A stretch of 64,000 bases of DNA. Source: Acidobacteriota bacterium. GTDB taxonomy: Bacteria; Acidobacteriota; Thermoanaerobaculia; Multivoradales; JBCCEF01. Of this stretch, positions 16,158 through 24,780 are shown in pieces. Within the stretch, counting starts at the first letter, position 1. Each line of letters opens with the position of its first letter. The translations under genes were made by a program, and so were the position numbers. Under the pieces are notes generated by a model, which was not told the DNA's origin, searched no databases, and was given only the letters and a program-made list of their open reading frames with translations. The stretch covers positions 124,001 to 188,000 of the forward strand of contig JBCCEF010000008.1 in NCBI GenBank assembly GCA_039030395.1. The letters are read 5' to 3'.

Positions 16158-18593
16158 ATGACCGACAACCGCTGGCCCGAGATCAAGCCGCTGCTCGATC
16201 GAGCGCTGGATCTCGACCCGGACTTTCGCGCCAGTTTCCTGGACAGCGCCTGCGGTGACGACCTCGATCTCAAAGCGGAGATCGAGGGCTACCTGGCCCT
16301 CGAGAGCGAGACCACCGACCTCGAATCCCCACTGCTCGACCTCATCGCCGGGCGGTCACCGGAGTACCGCGCCGGCCAGCGCATGGGTCCCTACCGGCTG
16401 GATGCGGAGATCGCCCGCGGCGGCATGGGCGTCGTCTACCAGGCCAGCCGTATCGAAGGGGGGTTCGAACAGAAAGTCGCCATCAAGATCCTGCGCCGGG
16501 GATTCGACACCGGCGACTTCGTGCGCCGCTTCCGCAGCGAACGCCAGATCCTCGCCGGCCTCGACCACCCGCACATCGCCCGCCTGTTCGACGGCGGCAC
16601 CACCGAAGACGGCCTGCCCTACCTGGTCATGGAGCCGGTCAACGGCCGGCGCCTCGACCACTACTGCCAGGAAGAAAACCTCGACCTGCCGGCCCGCATC
16701 GAACTGCTGCGCAAGATCTGCGACGCCGTCCACGCCGCCCACCAGCGGTTGATCGTCCACTGCGACCTCAAACCCTCGAACATCCTCGTCACCGCCGACG
16801 GCACACCGAAGCTCTTGGACTTCGGCATCGCCAAAGTCCTGCGCCAGAGCCCGGACGACGAAACCCGCTCCCTGACCGTCCGCCTCGGCACCCCCGGCTA
16901 CTCCAGCCCCGAGCTCGTCGCCGGCAGCAACGTCACCACCGGCAGCGACATCTACGCCCTCGGCTGCCTGCTCCACTTGCTGCTGACCGGCAAGGCCCCG
17001 GAGCCCCGAGCCCACGCCGACGACCCCTTGCCACTGCCCAGCCGAGTCCTCCAGGCAGAGGCTGCCCAGGCCGAAACCCCCGAGGCCAAAGCCGCGGCCC
17101 AAGACCGGCGTCAGCAAGTCCGAGGCGACCTCGACGCCATCACCCTCAAGGCCCTCGCCTGGGACGCCCAAGACCGCTACACCTCCGCCGACGCCCTGAG
17201 CACCGACCTCGACCGGCACCTGCGAAAGCTGCCGGTCTCGGCGCAGCCCTATTCGTGGAAGTACGTGGCGGGGCGGTTGATTCGGAGGCGGAGGAAGGAG
17301 CTTGCGGTGGGGTTGGGGGTGGTGGTGCTGGTGCTGGTGGGGCTGGGGTTGTTCCTGGGAGAGCGGGTGCGATCCGGCCTCGAAGAGAATCGAGCGGAGG
17401 GTTGGAAAGAGGCCTACGGCAGCCTGCTCGAGCTAATCGATCCGACCCGGGAGCGGTCAACCGAAGCATCCGCCCAAGATGCTCTCAGAGCGCTGATCAA
17501 CGAGAGCGACTCTTTTAGGCCTTTGGATCTCGCGGACATCTTGCAGGACCTGGGAAAGATCCTACTGGGCATCGAAGAGTTCGAAGCCGCAAGAGAAGCT
17601 CTCAAGCAAGCAGAAGGCCTTTATATTTCATCGGGCTCGCAGAATGAACTGGAGCTGGGCGGTCTCTTCAACAACATGGGACGAGCATATGCCGAGAACG
17701 GCCACCCTCGGGAAGCCATTCGCCTCTACCGAAAAGCTCTCCAGACATTGAGTCCCGCAAGGCCAGAGACGGCCGAGCAGATAACCGATATCCGCCACAA
17801 TCTAGCTGGGGCATGGAAGGACCTGGGCGAACTTTCAAAGGCAGAGATACAGTATCGGCGTTCTCTTCCGGTCAGGAGAACATTGATCGGACCTCGATCA
17901 ATGGAAACCGCAAGGACATTGAACCAACTCGGAATCTTCCTGTGGGAGACGGGACGGATTGCTGAGGCAGAGGCAATGCTCAGGGAATCGCTGTCGATCC
18001 GAATCGAGGTCGATCCTGCGAGTCTCTTGATCGAGCGTTCGCAGTCGAACCTCGCCGCCTTGCTAAACGACTCCGGTCGGTTTGACGGTGCGATTTCTCT
18101 TTACCGAGAATTATTGACCACTCGTCTCAAATTGCACGGAGCCGGCGACTGGCGAACGGCCCGCGTACAAGCCGGATTGGCCTCAGCACTCCTTGGAAGA
18201 AGAGACTCGCGCGATCTGGACCAAGCTCGAGCCTCGATTGTTGATGCGCGCGCGACCATTCAGGCTGAGAAGCCCGGGTCAAGAGACGCCGCCGCCATCG
18301 ACCGCCACTACGCAGCCATGCTCCTTGCTTCTGGCAAGTCCGCCGAGGCTGAAGTCGTACTCCGCCCCCTTTTCGAAAGCGACGACACACCCTTCCCCTC
18401 CTCTTCCTGGCGATACCATGACCTGCGAAGCCTACTCGGCGCCGCGCTGGCCGCGCAGGGCCGAACGGCAGAAGCCCGCCCCCTCCTTGAAGAGAGCGCC
18501 ACTAACCTAATGGAGATGAAAGGCCCAAACTCCCGCTGGACCCGCGAGGCCCTGGAGCGGTTCGAGGCGCTGGATCAGGCCGGCGCCGGATGA
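16158..18593 (+). CDS. Membrane Ser/Thr protein kinase with C-terminal TPR-type sensor
   Basis: An 811-residue protein. A helical N-terminal segment of about 70 residues precedes the kinase domain (about 78-355). The kinase has glycine loop IARGGMGVVY, Lys in VAIKIL, catalytic loop IVHCDLKPSNIL, DFG in LLDFGIAK and TPGYSSPE. Cys replaces the usual Arg of HRD, so it is a non-RD kinase by sequence. A single transmembrane helix (ELAVGLGVVVLVLVGLGLFLG) follows. About 420 residues of TPR-like helix pairs (LGGLFNNMGRAYAENGHPREAIRLYRKAL and similar) come after the helix, probably periplasmic. From about 17400 onward the DNA is less GC-rich than the kinase half. It pairs with the ECF sigma gene upstream. 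Confidence 0.92.
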   Translation: MTDNRWPEIKPLLDRALDLDPDFRASFLDSACGDDLDLKAEIEGYLALESETTDLESPLLDLIAGRSPEYRAGQRMGPYRLDAEIARGGMGVVYQASRIEGGFEQKVAIKILRRGFDTGDFVRRFRSERQILAGLDHPHIARLFDGGTTEDGLPYLVMEPVNGRRLDHYCQEENLDLPARIELLRKICDAVHAAHQRLIVHCDLKPSNILVTADGTPKLLDFGIAKVLRQSPDDETRSLTVRLGTPGYSSPELVAGSNVTTGSDIYALGCLLHLLLTGKAPEPRAHADDPLPLPSRVLQAEAAQAETPEAKAAAQDRRQQVRGDLDAITLKALAWDAQDRYTSADALSTDLDRHLRKLPVSAQPYSWKYVAGRLIRRRRKELAVGLGVVVLVLVGLGLFLGERVRSGLEENRAEGWKEAYGSLLELIDPTRERSTEASAQDALRALINESDSFRPLDLADILQDLGKILLGIEEFEAAREALKQAEGLYISSGSQNELELGGLFNNMGRAYAENGHPREAIRLYRKALQTLSPARPETAEQITDIRHNLAGAWKDLGELSKAEIQYRRSLPVRRTLIGPRSMETARTLNQLGIFLWETGRIAEAEAMLRESLSIRIEVDPASLLIERSQSNLAALLNDSGRFDGAISLYRELLTTRLKLHGAGDWRTARVQAGLASALLGRRDSRDLDQARASIVDARATIQAEKPGSRDAAAIDRHYAAMLLASGKSAEAEVVLRPLFESDDTPFPSSSWRYHDLRSLLGAALAAQGRTAEARPLLEESATNLMEMKGPNSRWTREALERFEALDQAGAG

Positions 18594-18673
18594 TCTCCTG
18601 CCGGGCCGCTCTCGGCGCCGGGCTCAAGTTCACTTGTACTCTAGGGCAACTACTGCTACGACGCCTCTCAGAA

Positions 18674-19357
18674 TCAGCGAGACGTGGCGATCGGGAAGAT
18701 CAGAGGCTCGTCTCTACCAGAAGAAGTTTCAGATTCTTCGGTTGCTCCCGCCTCAGCACTCATTCCTGGCTCAGGATCCGAAGGACTAGGACAGTCGTCG
18801 GGTTGAGACAGGGTTTCCGCGATCTCATCAACATCACCGCCGCCTACCAGAGCAAGGAGTTCATCGGAATCTTGGTGCGAGAGGACTCCATCGCTCTCGA
18901 CCTTGCCAAGTAGACGCAGCGCTCTAGAAGTCAAAGTGGAGAAGCCCTTGGCCCTCCCTTTCGCCTGCGTGCTGCCCTGCGTCGAAGCTAGAGGACCCAA
19001 AAGAAGACTCTCGCGCTCATGCGCTTTTGCAATCCTCAAGCGCAATTCACGCTTGAGATTTCCTGCCGCATTTCGCTCATTCAGGGTGAGCGACCCCTCG
19101 GCTAGCAACTTTGCCGTACCGACCCGGACGCGTGCCAGATCGAGGTCGACCGAACGATTCTTCCCATCGGAATCCCTAGAAGACCGTGGACCGTGTGAAT
19201 CAAGAGCGGATGAAAGGGCCGAGAGCAACCTGCCCTCGCCTATTGGATCAGGGGTCGAAAGTTGACTCCTTCTCTCTTCAAGATCCAATCTAACTGTACG
19301 CCACCGATGCTGAACCGCAGCGTACTTACCGTTTTCCGGCTTTGATCGAGACGACAT
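18674..19357 (-). CDS. Hypothetical island protein
   Basis: A 227-residue charged, soluble protein with no signal peptide or membrane helix. I do not recognise it. A helical, Arg/Glu-rich N-terminal half (YAAVQHRWRTVRLDLEERRS; LARVRVGTAKLLAEGSLTLN; NLKRELRLRIAKAHERESLLL) is followed by an acidic, Ser/Pro-rich tail. The ATG at 19355-19357 lies inside the end of the small gene upstream (32-base overlap), which suggests translational coupling. Codon use is AT-richer than in neighbouring core genes, consistent with the island starting just after the kinase gene. It ends 80 bases from the convergent kinase gene. Confidence 0.55.
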   Translation of the reverse strand: MSSRSKPENGKYAAVQHRWRTVRLDLEERRSQLSTPDPIGEGRLLSALSSALDSHGPRSSRDSDGKNRSVDLDLARVRVGTAKLLAEGSLTLNERNAAGNLKRELRLRIAKAHERESLLLGPLASTQGSTQAKGRAKGFSTLTSRALRLLGKVESDGVLSHQDSDELLALVGGGDVDEIAETLSQPDDCPSPSDPEPGMSAEAGATEESETSSGRDEPLIFPIATSR

Positions 19358-19571
19358 TTGATTCTTTCGAGTAGTCTCTAGGGTCAATATCGTAGTTCCG
19401 CCGCAGCACCTCCATACCATCACCATCAATCCACCGATCCATCATCCACGCCGCAACTTCCGCAATAGAGCCGCCGCGCGCCTGATGTAGACGCTCGAAC
19501 ACCCAAGCATTCCGACCTCGGAGCGTAGGCTGCGGACTCACCGATGGTTCGTCGTTTTTCTTAGGTGGCAT
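19326..19571 (-). CDS. Small basic hypothetical protein, coupled to its neighbour
   Basis: An 81-residue protein (MPPKKNDEPSV...) with a disordered N-terminus. Its helical core (RNAWVFERLHQARGGSIAEVAAWMMDRW) is followed by a short region ending in Lys/Arg. The size, charge and helix spacing would suit a small DNA-binding or antitoxin-like protein, but no motif proves it. Its last 32 bases overlap the start of the 227-residue protein downstream, so the two are likely one transcript. A TTG nine bases earlier is an alternative start. Confidence 0.5.
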   Translation of the reverse strand: MPPKKNDEPSVSPQPTLRGRNAWVFERLHQARGGSIAEVAAWMMDRWIDGDGMEVLRRNYDIDPRDYSKESNVVSIKAGKR

Positions 19572-19920
19572 CTCTAGCAAGCCCCAAAATTAGCCGGCAA
19601 GAAGAAGCCACTCCTCAGCCCTGCCCAGAATCTGGCATTACTCATGCGACCCCGCTGCATCCTGCTATTTCCTCCTTTTTCCGGCAATTTCCTGGATCAG
19701 CAGGATAGGTGCAGCCAGACGCCAATGTCAAATCAATCAATGGGTCAGCAATCCATGGCGGTCAGAGGAATGGATCAAAAACACTTTGCCTACTTACCAC
19801 TTACGCCCCATTTTCGTCTTCAAAATTGATGACGCTTTGTTGACTCCTAAATCGATAATGTCTAGCATCAGCGGGTCTAATGCTCACTGAATCACTCTCG
19901 GGAATCAATTGGGGGGTCCA
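19572..19920. other. 349-base AT-richer gap between divergent island genes
   Basis: No reading frame of note. The stretch has a visibly lower GC content than the flanking core genes and separates two divergent transcripts, so it should hold both promoters. I see no clear -35/-10 pair with proper spacing, no sigma-54 signature and no strong hairpin. Confidence 0.5.
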
Positions 19921-21072
19921 ATGCCTGCATCGGGTGCGGCCAATTACTCAGACGAAGAAGAGAGTTCTCTGCTCGAGTTAGCATCTTCACTTGGTGGCGA
20001 CTTCTCTCTGGCTCAGGCGGTTCGCGTTGCTGCTCCAGTCGCCTTGCTGGCTGCTTTCGGCACGACCCTCTACCCTATTCTCGCCAACTTTGCTGTCGTG
20101 AAATCCACCCCATACATCATAGGCATAATAGTTTCCTATGGCCTACTTACGATTCTGGCTACGGTTTATCGAGTTGGAAAGAAGCTAGAGAATCAGGCTG
20201 CCATCGCTCGGAGACTTGTCCGCCTAACGAGCGACTACTCCGACCTGTCCGAACTACTCGAGCAGACATTTCAACAACTCGATCAACTCATGCAGGAATT
20301 GGACGAGTTGACGTCCGATGAATTGACAGAGTCACGGGCAGACGTCCCCCGGAAGGTGCGAACAGCGGCTATGGACCTCATGGTCCAGACCCTGCGAGAG
20401 CCAATGGAGAAGGCCATACTAGATCCGGGAATCACCGAGCACTACTCTCCGATGGAGCTGCGCAGATACCTCTACGGCCTTTTACAGTTTTGCGCAATGC
20501 TCCTTGACAGGGAGGCTCGTCCTGGGCAGATACGTTGTGAACTTCTCTTAAAGCTGCCCCCAGAAAATGATTTCTTCCTGCCGGTCATAACCTACATCCC
20601 TCGTCGCCAGGGTTATGTTGCGGCCAAGCCGGTACCCCCGGGAGAACGGCCGGACTGGCTAATAGAGAGGTTTCGCGCCGCAAGAGACGACCTTGCAATG
20701 CACGACAACTGTTTTGATTGCATCGAGGACACGGACAAGTGGCTTTCCGAGCAGGGAGCGATCCCCGACGCGCGTTATCGCCCAGACCGTGAGCAAAGAG
20801 TGTATGTAAAGTCAATCCTCAGCGTCGTGATCTACGTCCGCGAGATCCAGAGCCCTTCAAACTTCCGGCCTATTGGCATTCTGTCCTTCAAGTCGCCTAC
20901 GGCAAATGCACTAACTCCTGATCGCTATCTGGCAGCCCTGCCGATGCTTCGGCTGGCCTACCGAATACTTGGCATAAGACTGACATCAGTGGTAAATAAT
21001 GAGGATCTCATTCGCAAACTCTACGGAGGCGACCCTTCACCTACCAGCAATCCTCCTCTCGACAAGAGATAA
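19921..21072 (+). CDS. Membrane-anchored protein with GAF-like C-terminal domain
   Basis: A 383-residue island protein of unknown family. A short N-terminal tail is followed by two hydrophobic helices (AVRVAAPVALLAAFGTTLYPIL and TPYIIGIIVSYGLLTILATVY). A long coiled-coil-like stretch comes next (LSELLEQTFQQLDQLMQELDELTSDELTES). The C-terminal domain (about 185-365) has a GAF-like order of strands and ends VKSILSVVIYVREIQSPSN..IGILSFKSP. The domain layout (membrane, coiled coil, GAF) suggests a receptor or effector that senses a cytoplasmic ligand, but no enzyme motif is present. The ATG at 19921 follows a GGGGGG purine run. A TTG four codons earlier is also open. Confidence 0.65.
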   Translation: MPASGAANYSDEEESSLLELASSLGGDFSLAQAVRVAAPVALLAAFGTTLYPILANFAVVKSTPYIIGIIVSYGLLTILATVYRVGKKLENQAAIARRLVRLTSDYSDLSELLEQTFQQLDQLMQELDELTSDELTESRADVPRKVRTAAMDLMVQTLREPMEKAILDPGITEHYSPMELRRYLYGLLQFCAMLLDREARPGQIRCELLLKLPPENDFFLPVITYIPRRQGYVAAKPVPPGERPDWLIERFRAARDDLAMHDNCFDCIEDTDKWLSEQGAIPDARYRPDREQRVYVKSILSVVIYVREIQSPSNFRPIGILSFKSPTANALTPDRYLAALPMLRLAYRILGIRLTSVVNNEDLIRKLYGGDPSPTSNPPLDKR

Positions 21073-21153
21073 CCTTGACACAAGGAATCTCAATAAGAAC
21101 AATGGGCTGGAAGCAATCGGAACTGACTCTCGAAAGCGACTGACGAAAGCGAG

Positions 21154-21504
21154 ATGATCATCTCAAAATCTAAGAACTCTCAGAACGACGAGGCCCAACC
21201 TGCCCTGATTGGAGCGAGCCTCGACCCTGACATCGCCGCCGAATTCCTCGAGATGGAAAAAGCGATTCAAAGAGCAAGGGAGGAAGCTGTCCACCGGGCG
21301 GAGTCCAGATCGACCCAAGACGGAAGTCCTCACGCAATCGCCGACGCCTCCAGACTCAGGTCTTTCTTGTCCGCCGTACTGGGCCCATGCAGCGAGAACA
21401 GGCAAGCCACCGACGCATTGGGCATAGACCCCGGAGAGATTCGACGCTTGCTACAGGTCGGCTCCAAGCTTCGCAGGGCACGAGACAAAGTTCTAGCAAC
21501 CTGA
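21154..21504 (+). CDS. Small hypothetical protein, likely cotranscribed with the membrane-GAF protein
   Basis: A 116-residue soluble protein lying 81 bases downstream of the membrane-GAF gene on the same strand. It is predicted mostly helical (AAEFLEMEKAIQRAREEAVHRA; ASRLRSFLSAVLG; ATDALGIDPGEIRRLLQVGSKLRRARDKVLA). The last segment could form a helix-turn-helix, but the evidence is weak. I do not recognise a family. Its codon use matches the rest of the island. Confidence 0.5.
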   Translation: MIISKSKNSQNDEAQPALIGASLDPDIAAEFLEMEKAIQRAREEAVHRAESRSTQDGSPHAIADASRLRSFLSAVLGPCSENRQATDALGIDPGEIRRLLQVGSKLRRARDKVLAT

Positions 21505-21766
21505 TCGACGAGAATTGCCGGCTGGATTTGGGCCCAAACAGAATTCACTGGCGCCGATCGTGCCGCCGGTCATGCAAGCTGATTGGGAATGGGCGAACAG
21601 GTGGTGCGACCAACTAGCAGGGCGTTGCCCGTTGAAGAACCGTCTGCCGCCAGAAGCAGCTCGTGGTTGTTGTCGAGTGCGAAGCTGACGATCTCGTGCA
21701 GTTGCTCGTGTGGCATGTGGTACCCGCGGACGACCGCAAGAAACAGGCCCAAATCCGGCAGATCTT

Positions 21767-22867
21767 ATGCAGGTAATGTTCCGCGTAAAGGACCGGCTGC
21801 TTCTGACCAGTGCTCCAGCATCGGTACACAACGCTCAGGCCGGACTCGAAGACTGGCAGGACCGACAAGCTTTGAAGGCGGTGCTGGCGACGGTCTTCGC
21901 TGGGATCGGGATATGGGTGTGGATTGACGTCGCCGGAATTCGTGATCCTGAAGTAGTCTTCTCTCAGAGAACGGCAGTGATTGCCACCATTGTCATGGTG
22001 GTTCTCTTCGCGCTCTGGACTCTTCGCGAACTCATCACATCAAAAACGCAGCAAGAGAATCTCTGGCGCCTCTACTCACATCCCGGCATCCGTGCGTCCC
22101 GCTCTCTCGACATAGCGATTCTTGTCCTGAGTGTCGCGACATTCACCTACCTCGCACTTCCGATTCTATTCTCCGAATTCGGCTCGGTGGCAGACCGGGC
22201 GCCGAAGCGATCCACATCGTACCTCCATGAGAGGCAGATTGAGGCGGTCAAGAAGAAGGTACTGAGCCAGATCAACGAACAGGAAGCTGACAGGGCACTG
22301 CGACGAATTAGGATGAGAGGTATAGAGCGTTTCCTCTCAACTGAGATCGAGAAGCCGCTCGATGCCGCGCTCGATGAGATCACGGACGCCACTTCAGCAG
22401 AACGCTTGCGGGCAACGCAGCGCGCCATCGGGAGGTGGCTAGCAATGGTAACTGCTGCGGCATCGATTTTCCTTGGCGCGGTACCGTGGATGCTTCAAGG
22501 GTACACCGACCGTGGATGGCGAGGCGTCCTCGTGAAATCAGTTGACACGCTTAGATTGGCAAGAGTACCGCTACTCGCGCTTGTTGCCGCATTTGGCCTG
22601 GATAGACTCGGTGCGACTGCGACTCAGCCGGCTTTGTGGCTATTTGTCTTCGGCGGCCTTGCGCTGGCGGATGGATCCATTGCTGCCGTCGTGAGTCGTA
22701 GCCCAGAGAAGGTCTTCGTAACCAGCAGGGGCAGCGTTTTTCATTCTCGGCTCTCTTGCACAAGACTTGCACGCTCCGACCCAGCAAGCATCCTTGCGAT
22801 TCCGAAAGCGAGTGCCAGGCAGATACATCGGAAGCCCTGCCAGGCGTGCAGGAATGAGGGGACTTGA
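21767..22867 (+). CDS. Multi-span membrane protein with Ada-like CxxC zinc motif at the C-terminus
   Basis: A 366-residue island protein. Three hydrophobic helices lie in the first 140 residues, followed by a roughly 90-residue charged cytoplasmic or periplasmic loop (RQIEAVKKKVLSQINEQEADRALRR...), then three more helices. The C-terminal 50 residues (VFVTSRGSVFHSRLSCTRL ... RKPCQACRN) match the 'G..FH...C..L...kPC..C' pattern of the Ada-type metal-binding motif found at the end of many nucleases and secreted proteins. It may bind one zinc. The function is unknown. ATG at 21767 was chosen; ATG 21776 is nearly as good. The preceding 260 bases have no convincing gene. Confidence 0.6.
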   Translation: MQVMFRVKDRLLLTSAPASVHNAQAGLEDWQDRQALKAVLATVFAGIGIWVWIDVAGIRDPEVVFSQRTAVIATIVMVVLFALWTLRELITSKTQQENLWRLYSHPGIRASRSLDIAILVLSVATFTYLALPILFSEFGSVADRAPKRSTSYLHERQIEAVKKKVLSQINEQEADRALRRIRMRGIERFLSTEIEKPLDAALDEITDATSAERLRATQRAIGRWLAMVTAAASIFLGAVPWMLQGYTDRGWRGVLVKSVDTLRLARVPLLALVAAFGLDRLGATATQPALWLFVFGGLALADGSIAAVVSRSPEKVFVTSRGSVFHSRLSCTRLARSDPASILAIPKASARQIHRKPCQACRNEGT

Positions 22868-22929
22868 GGGTGTACGCATCCGCATCTGCACATCACTATC
22901 TTTGATACCCATGGAGACTCACTCATTGT

Positions 22930-23118
22930 TCAGTCTCGTCTCCTCTCACGCACAACGACTGCGACCCGGTCGAGGAGCAGGCCAGCTGCGCCCAACTGCT
23001 GGTCGCTCCACTCTAGTGCCTTGCTGTGCGTGACCACCACCAGTACGCGAGCATGATTCCTGACGGTCGCGAAACTGGATACTTCGGCGAGATTCTGCGA
23101 CGGGAATCCTGTGAGCAC
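22930..23118 (-). pseudogene. Possible gene fragment with TIR-like or similar Rossmann-type segment
   Basis: A 62-residue frame (GTG start) whose sequence looks protein-like: NHARVLVVVTHSKALEWSDQQLGAAG, then a hydrophobic strand (RVAVVV). The pattern of strand, W-x-x-Q-x-G-A-A helix and strand loosely resembles the third part of a TIR domain (S.W...E.G.A). Upstream of it an in-frame TGA closes the frame, so if real it is a 5'-truncated remnant. It lies between the island membrane protein and the tandem tRNA-Ala repeats. Confidence is low. Confidence 0.25.
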
Positions 23119-23193
23119 CGCTGGCGTGGCTACTCAGCGGCGACTCGCGCACTCGTTTCAACACGTGAGCTTGGTGTAAGTTGTTGAGTTGAC

Positions 23194-23413
23194 TGGTGGA
23201 GCCGCTCCACTCGACGATGGCTCACAGCCGGAGCGCCGCCACCGAGCCCGACCGGCTCCATCAAGTTCTGAGCTGAAAGCGAAAGGATTTGGTGGAGCCG
23301 AGCAGAAAGGGATCGCTCCGTTGTGATCCGGCTGGTCAGCCGGATCACTGCCACCGAGCCCGATCGGGTTCGCCAAAACCTGAGCTGAAAGCGAAAGGAT
23401 TTGGTGGAGCCGA
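23194..23413. repeat. Tandem copies of the tRNA-Ala 3' end (candidate att sites)
   Basis: The tRNA 3' terminus with flank occurs as a perfect 34-bp direct repeat: 23380-23413 (includes the last 12 bases of the tRNA) and 23268-23301. A shared 14-mer GCCACCGAGCCCGA (23350 and 23238) lies at the same 112-base offset. A third, shorter copy TGGTGGAGCCG lies at 23194-23204. Duplicated tRNA ends are the usual trace of integrase-mediated insertion. The AT-richer island sits on the tRNA's 3' side as expected. No integrase is present in the window. Confidence 0.75.
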
Positions 23414-23477
23414 TCGGGATCGAACCGACGACCTCCTGAATGCCATTCAGGCGCTCTCCCAACTGAGCTACGGCCCC
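23402..23477 (-). tRNA. tRNA-Ala (GGC)
   Basis: A 76-nt cloverleaf on the minus strand. The acceptor GGGGCCG pairs with CGGCTCC, followed by A73 and an encoded CCA (23402-23404 on the plus strand reads TGG). The D arm has GCTCAGTTGGGAGAGC. The anticodon loop CCTGAATGGCATTCAGG carries GGC. The T arm has GGTTCGATCCC. Anticodon GGC with acceptor G3-U70 wobble (identity element) is alanine. Confidence 0.95.
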
Positions 23478-23539
23478 ACGCGAAGGTCGGTAGTGTATTC
23501 GCCGCTCCAGCGCCTGTCAACGCGGCCCGAAGACTGCGC

Positions 23540-24712
23540 TCAAAGGTCTTCGGCCAGGGCCGCTTCGGCGGCGTCGATGCGTTGCTGGACGGCTTCCGGC
23601 CAGGGGGGATCGACGGGCTGGCCGAGGGCTTCGGCGCGGTGCAGGATGGCGTCGCGCAGGTCGTCGAGACCGTCGCCGGAGAGGGCCGAGATCCAGATGC
23701 CGTCGGCCGACGGACCGCCCTCCTGGTGGAGGCGGTCGGCCTTGTTGTAGACCCGCAGGATGCGCTCGGCTTCGACCCCCAAATCGGCAAGGACCTCTTC
23801 CGCCACTGCGGCCTGGTCTTCCCAGGCCGGATGGCTGCGGTCAATGACGTGGAGCACCAGGTCCGCCGCCGTCGCCTCTTCCAGGGTGCTGCGGAAGGAG
23901 GAGACGAGGTGGTGGGGCAGCTTGCGGATGAAGCCCACCGTGTCGGCGAAGACGGCGATGCGGCCGGGTCCCAGGGCGCCTTTGCGCAGCCGGGCGTCGA
24001 GGGTGGCGAAGAGCTGGTTCTTGGCCTTCTCGTCGGCCTTGGTGAGCTGGTTGAAGAGAGTGGTCTTGCCGGCGTTGGTGTAGCCCGCCAGCGCAACGGA
24101 CAGCACGTCTCGCCGGCTGTGGCGCTGCACGGCGCGGGTTTTCTCAATCTTCTGTAGGTCGCGTTCGAGGCGGCCGATGCGCTGCCGCAGGATCCGCCGG
24201 TCGGCCTCGATCTGCTTCTCACCTTCACCGCCGCGTACGCCGATGCCGCCGCCCTGGCGGGAGAGGTGCTTCCACATGCGGGTGAGACGCGGCAGGGTGT
24301 AGCGAAGCTGCGCCAGCTCGACTTGGGTGCGCGCCTCACGGGTGCGCGCCCGCTGGTTAAAAATTTCCAGGATCAGCGAGCTGCGGTCCATCACCTGCAG
24401 TTCGGCGATCTTCTCAAGGTTCTTCACCTGGCTGGCGGTGAGGTCGTCGTCGAAGATCAACACGTCGGCGCCGAGTTCTTTGGCGGCCGCCGCCGCCGCT
24501 TCCGCCTTGCCAGACCCGATGAAGGTGGCCGGGTGCGGCGTGGGACGCCGCTGGATGTCGTGGCCAACCACTTCAACGCCGGCGCTCGTGGTCAGTTCCG
24601 CCAGCTCCGCCAGATGCTCCTCCACCTCGATGGCCGAGTCGCCTTTGAGGTGCAGGCCGAGGAGAAAGGCCTTGCGGGGTGGGTCCGATAGGGATTCATC
24701 GCGGTTGTACAA
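23540..24712 (-). CDS. hflX: GTPase HflX
   Basis: A 390-residue ribosome-associated GTPase. HflX splits or rescues stalled 70S ribosomes and its relatives appear in heat stress. An N-terminal HflX domain (FLLGLHLKGDSAIEVEEHLAEL; TFIGSGKAEA; VLIFDDDLTASQVKNLEK) includes the helical QVELAQLRYTLPRL and SRQGGGIGVRGGEGEKQIE region. The G domain has G1 LAGYTNAGKTTLFN, G2/G3 around ATLDARLR and FADTVGFIRKLP, and G4 VYNKAD. The TTG at 24712 is chosen since GGAG lies six bases upstream and the family's normal length begins there. A longer frame would run into the divergent TlpA-like gene. It ends 63 bases from tRNA-Ala. Confidence 0.93.
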   Translation of the reverse strand: MYNRDESLSDPPRKAFLLGLHLKGDSAIEVEEHLAELAELTTSAGVEVVGHDIQRRPTPHPATFIGSGKAEAAAAAAKELGADVLIFDDDLTASQVKNLEKIAELQVMDRSSLILEIFNQRARTREARTQVELAQLRYTLPRLTRMWKHLSRQGGGIGVRGGEGEKQIEADRRILRQRIGRLERDLQKIEKTRAVQRHSRRDVLSVALAGYTNAGKTTLFNQLTKADEKAKNQLFATLDARLRKGALGPGRIAVFADTVGFIRKLPHHLVSSFRSTLEEATAADLVLHVIDRSHPAWEDQAAVAEEVLADLGVEAERILRVYNKADRLHQEGGPSADGIWISALSGDGLDDLRDAILHRAEALGQPVDPPWPEAVQQRIDAAEAALAEDL

Positions 24713-24780
24713 TGTGTTCTCCGTCCGTCGCTCGTTTCGTCCACAGTGGGCCAACCGACTCGCGGCGACCGGAATTCCTG

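Noticed and set aside
21570-21752. A 60-residue minus-strand frame between two island genes
   Set aside because: The sequence looks partly protein-like, but it starts just after a stop codon with only a TTG, overlaps the 5' region of the next gene and matches no family. It may be a fragment, not annotated.
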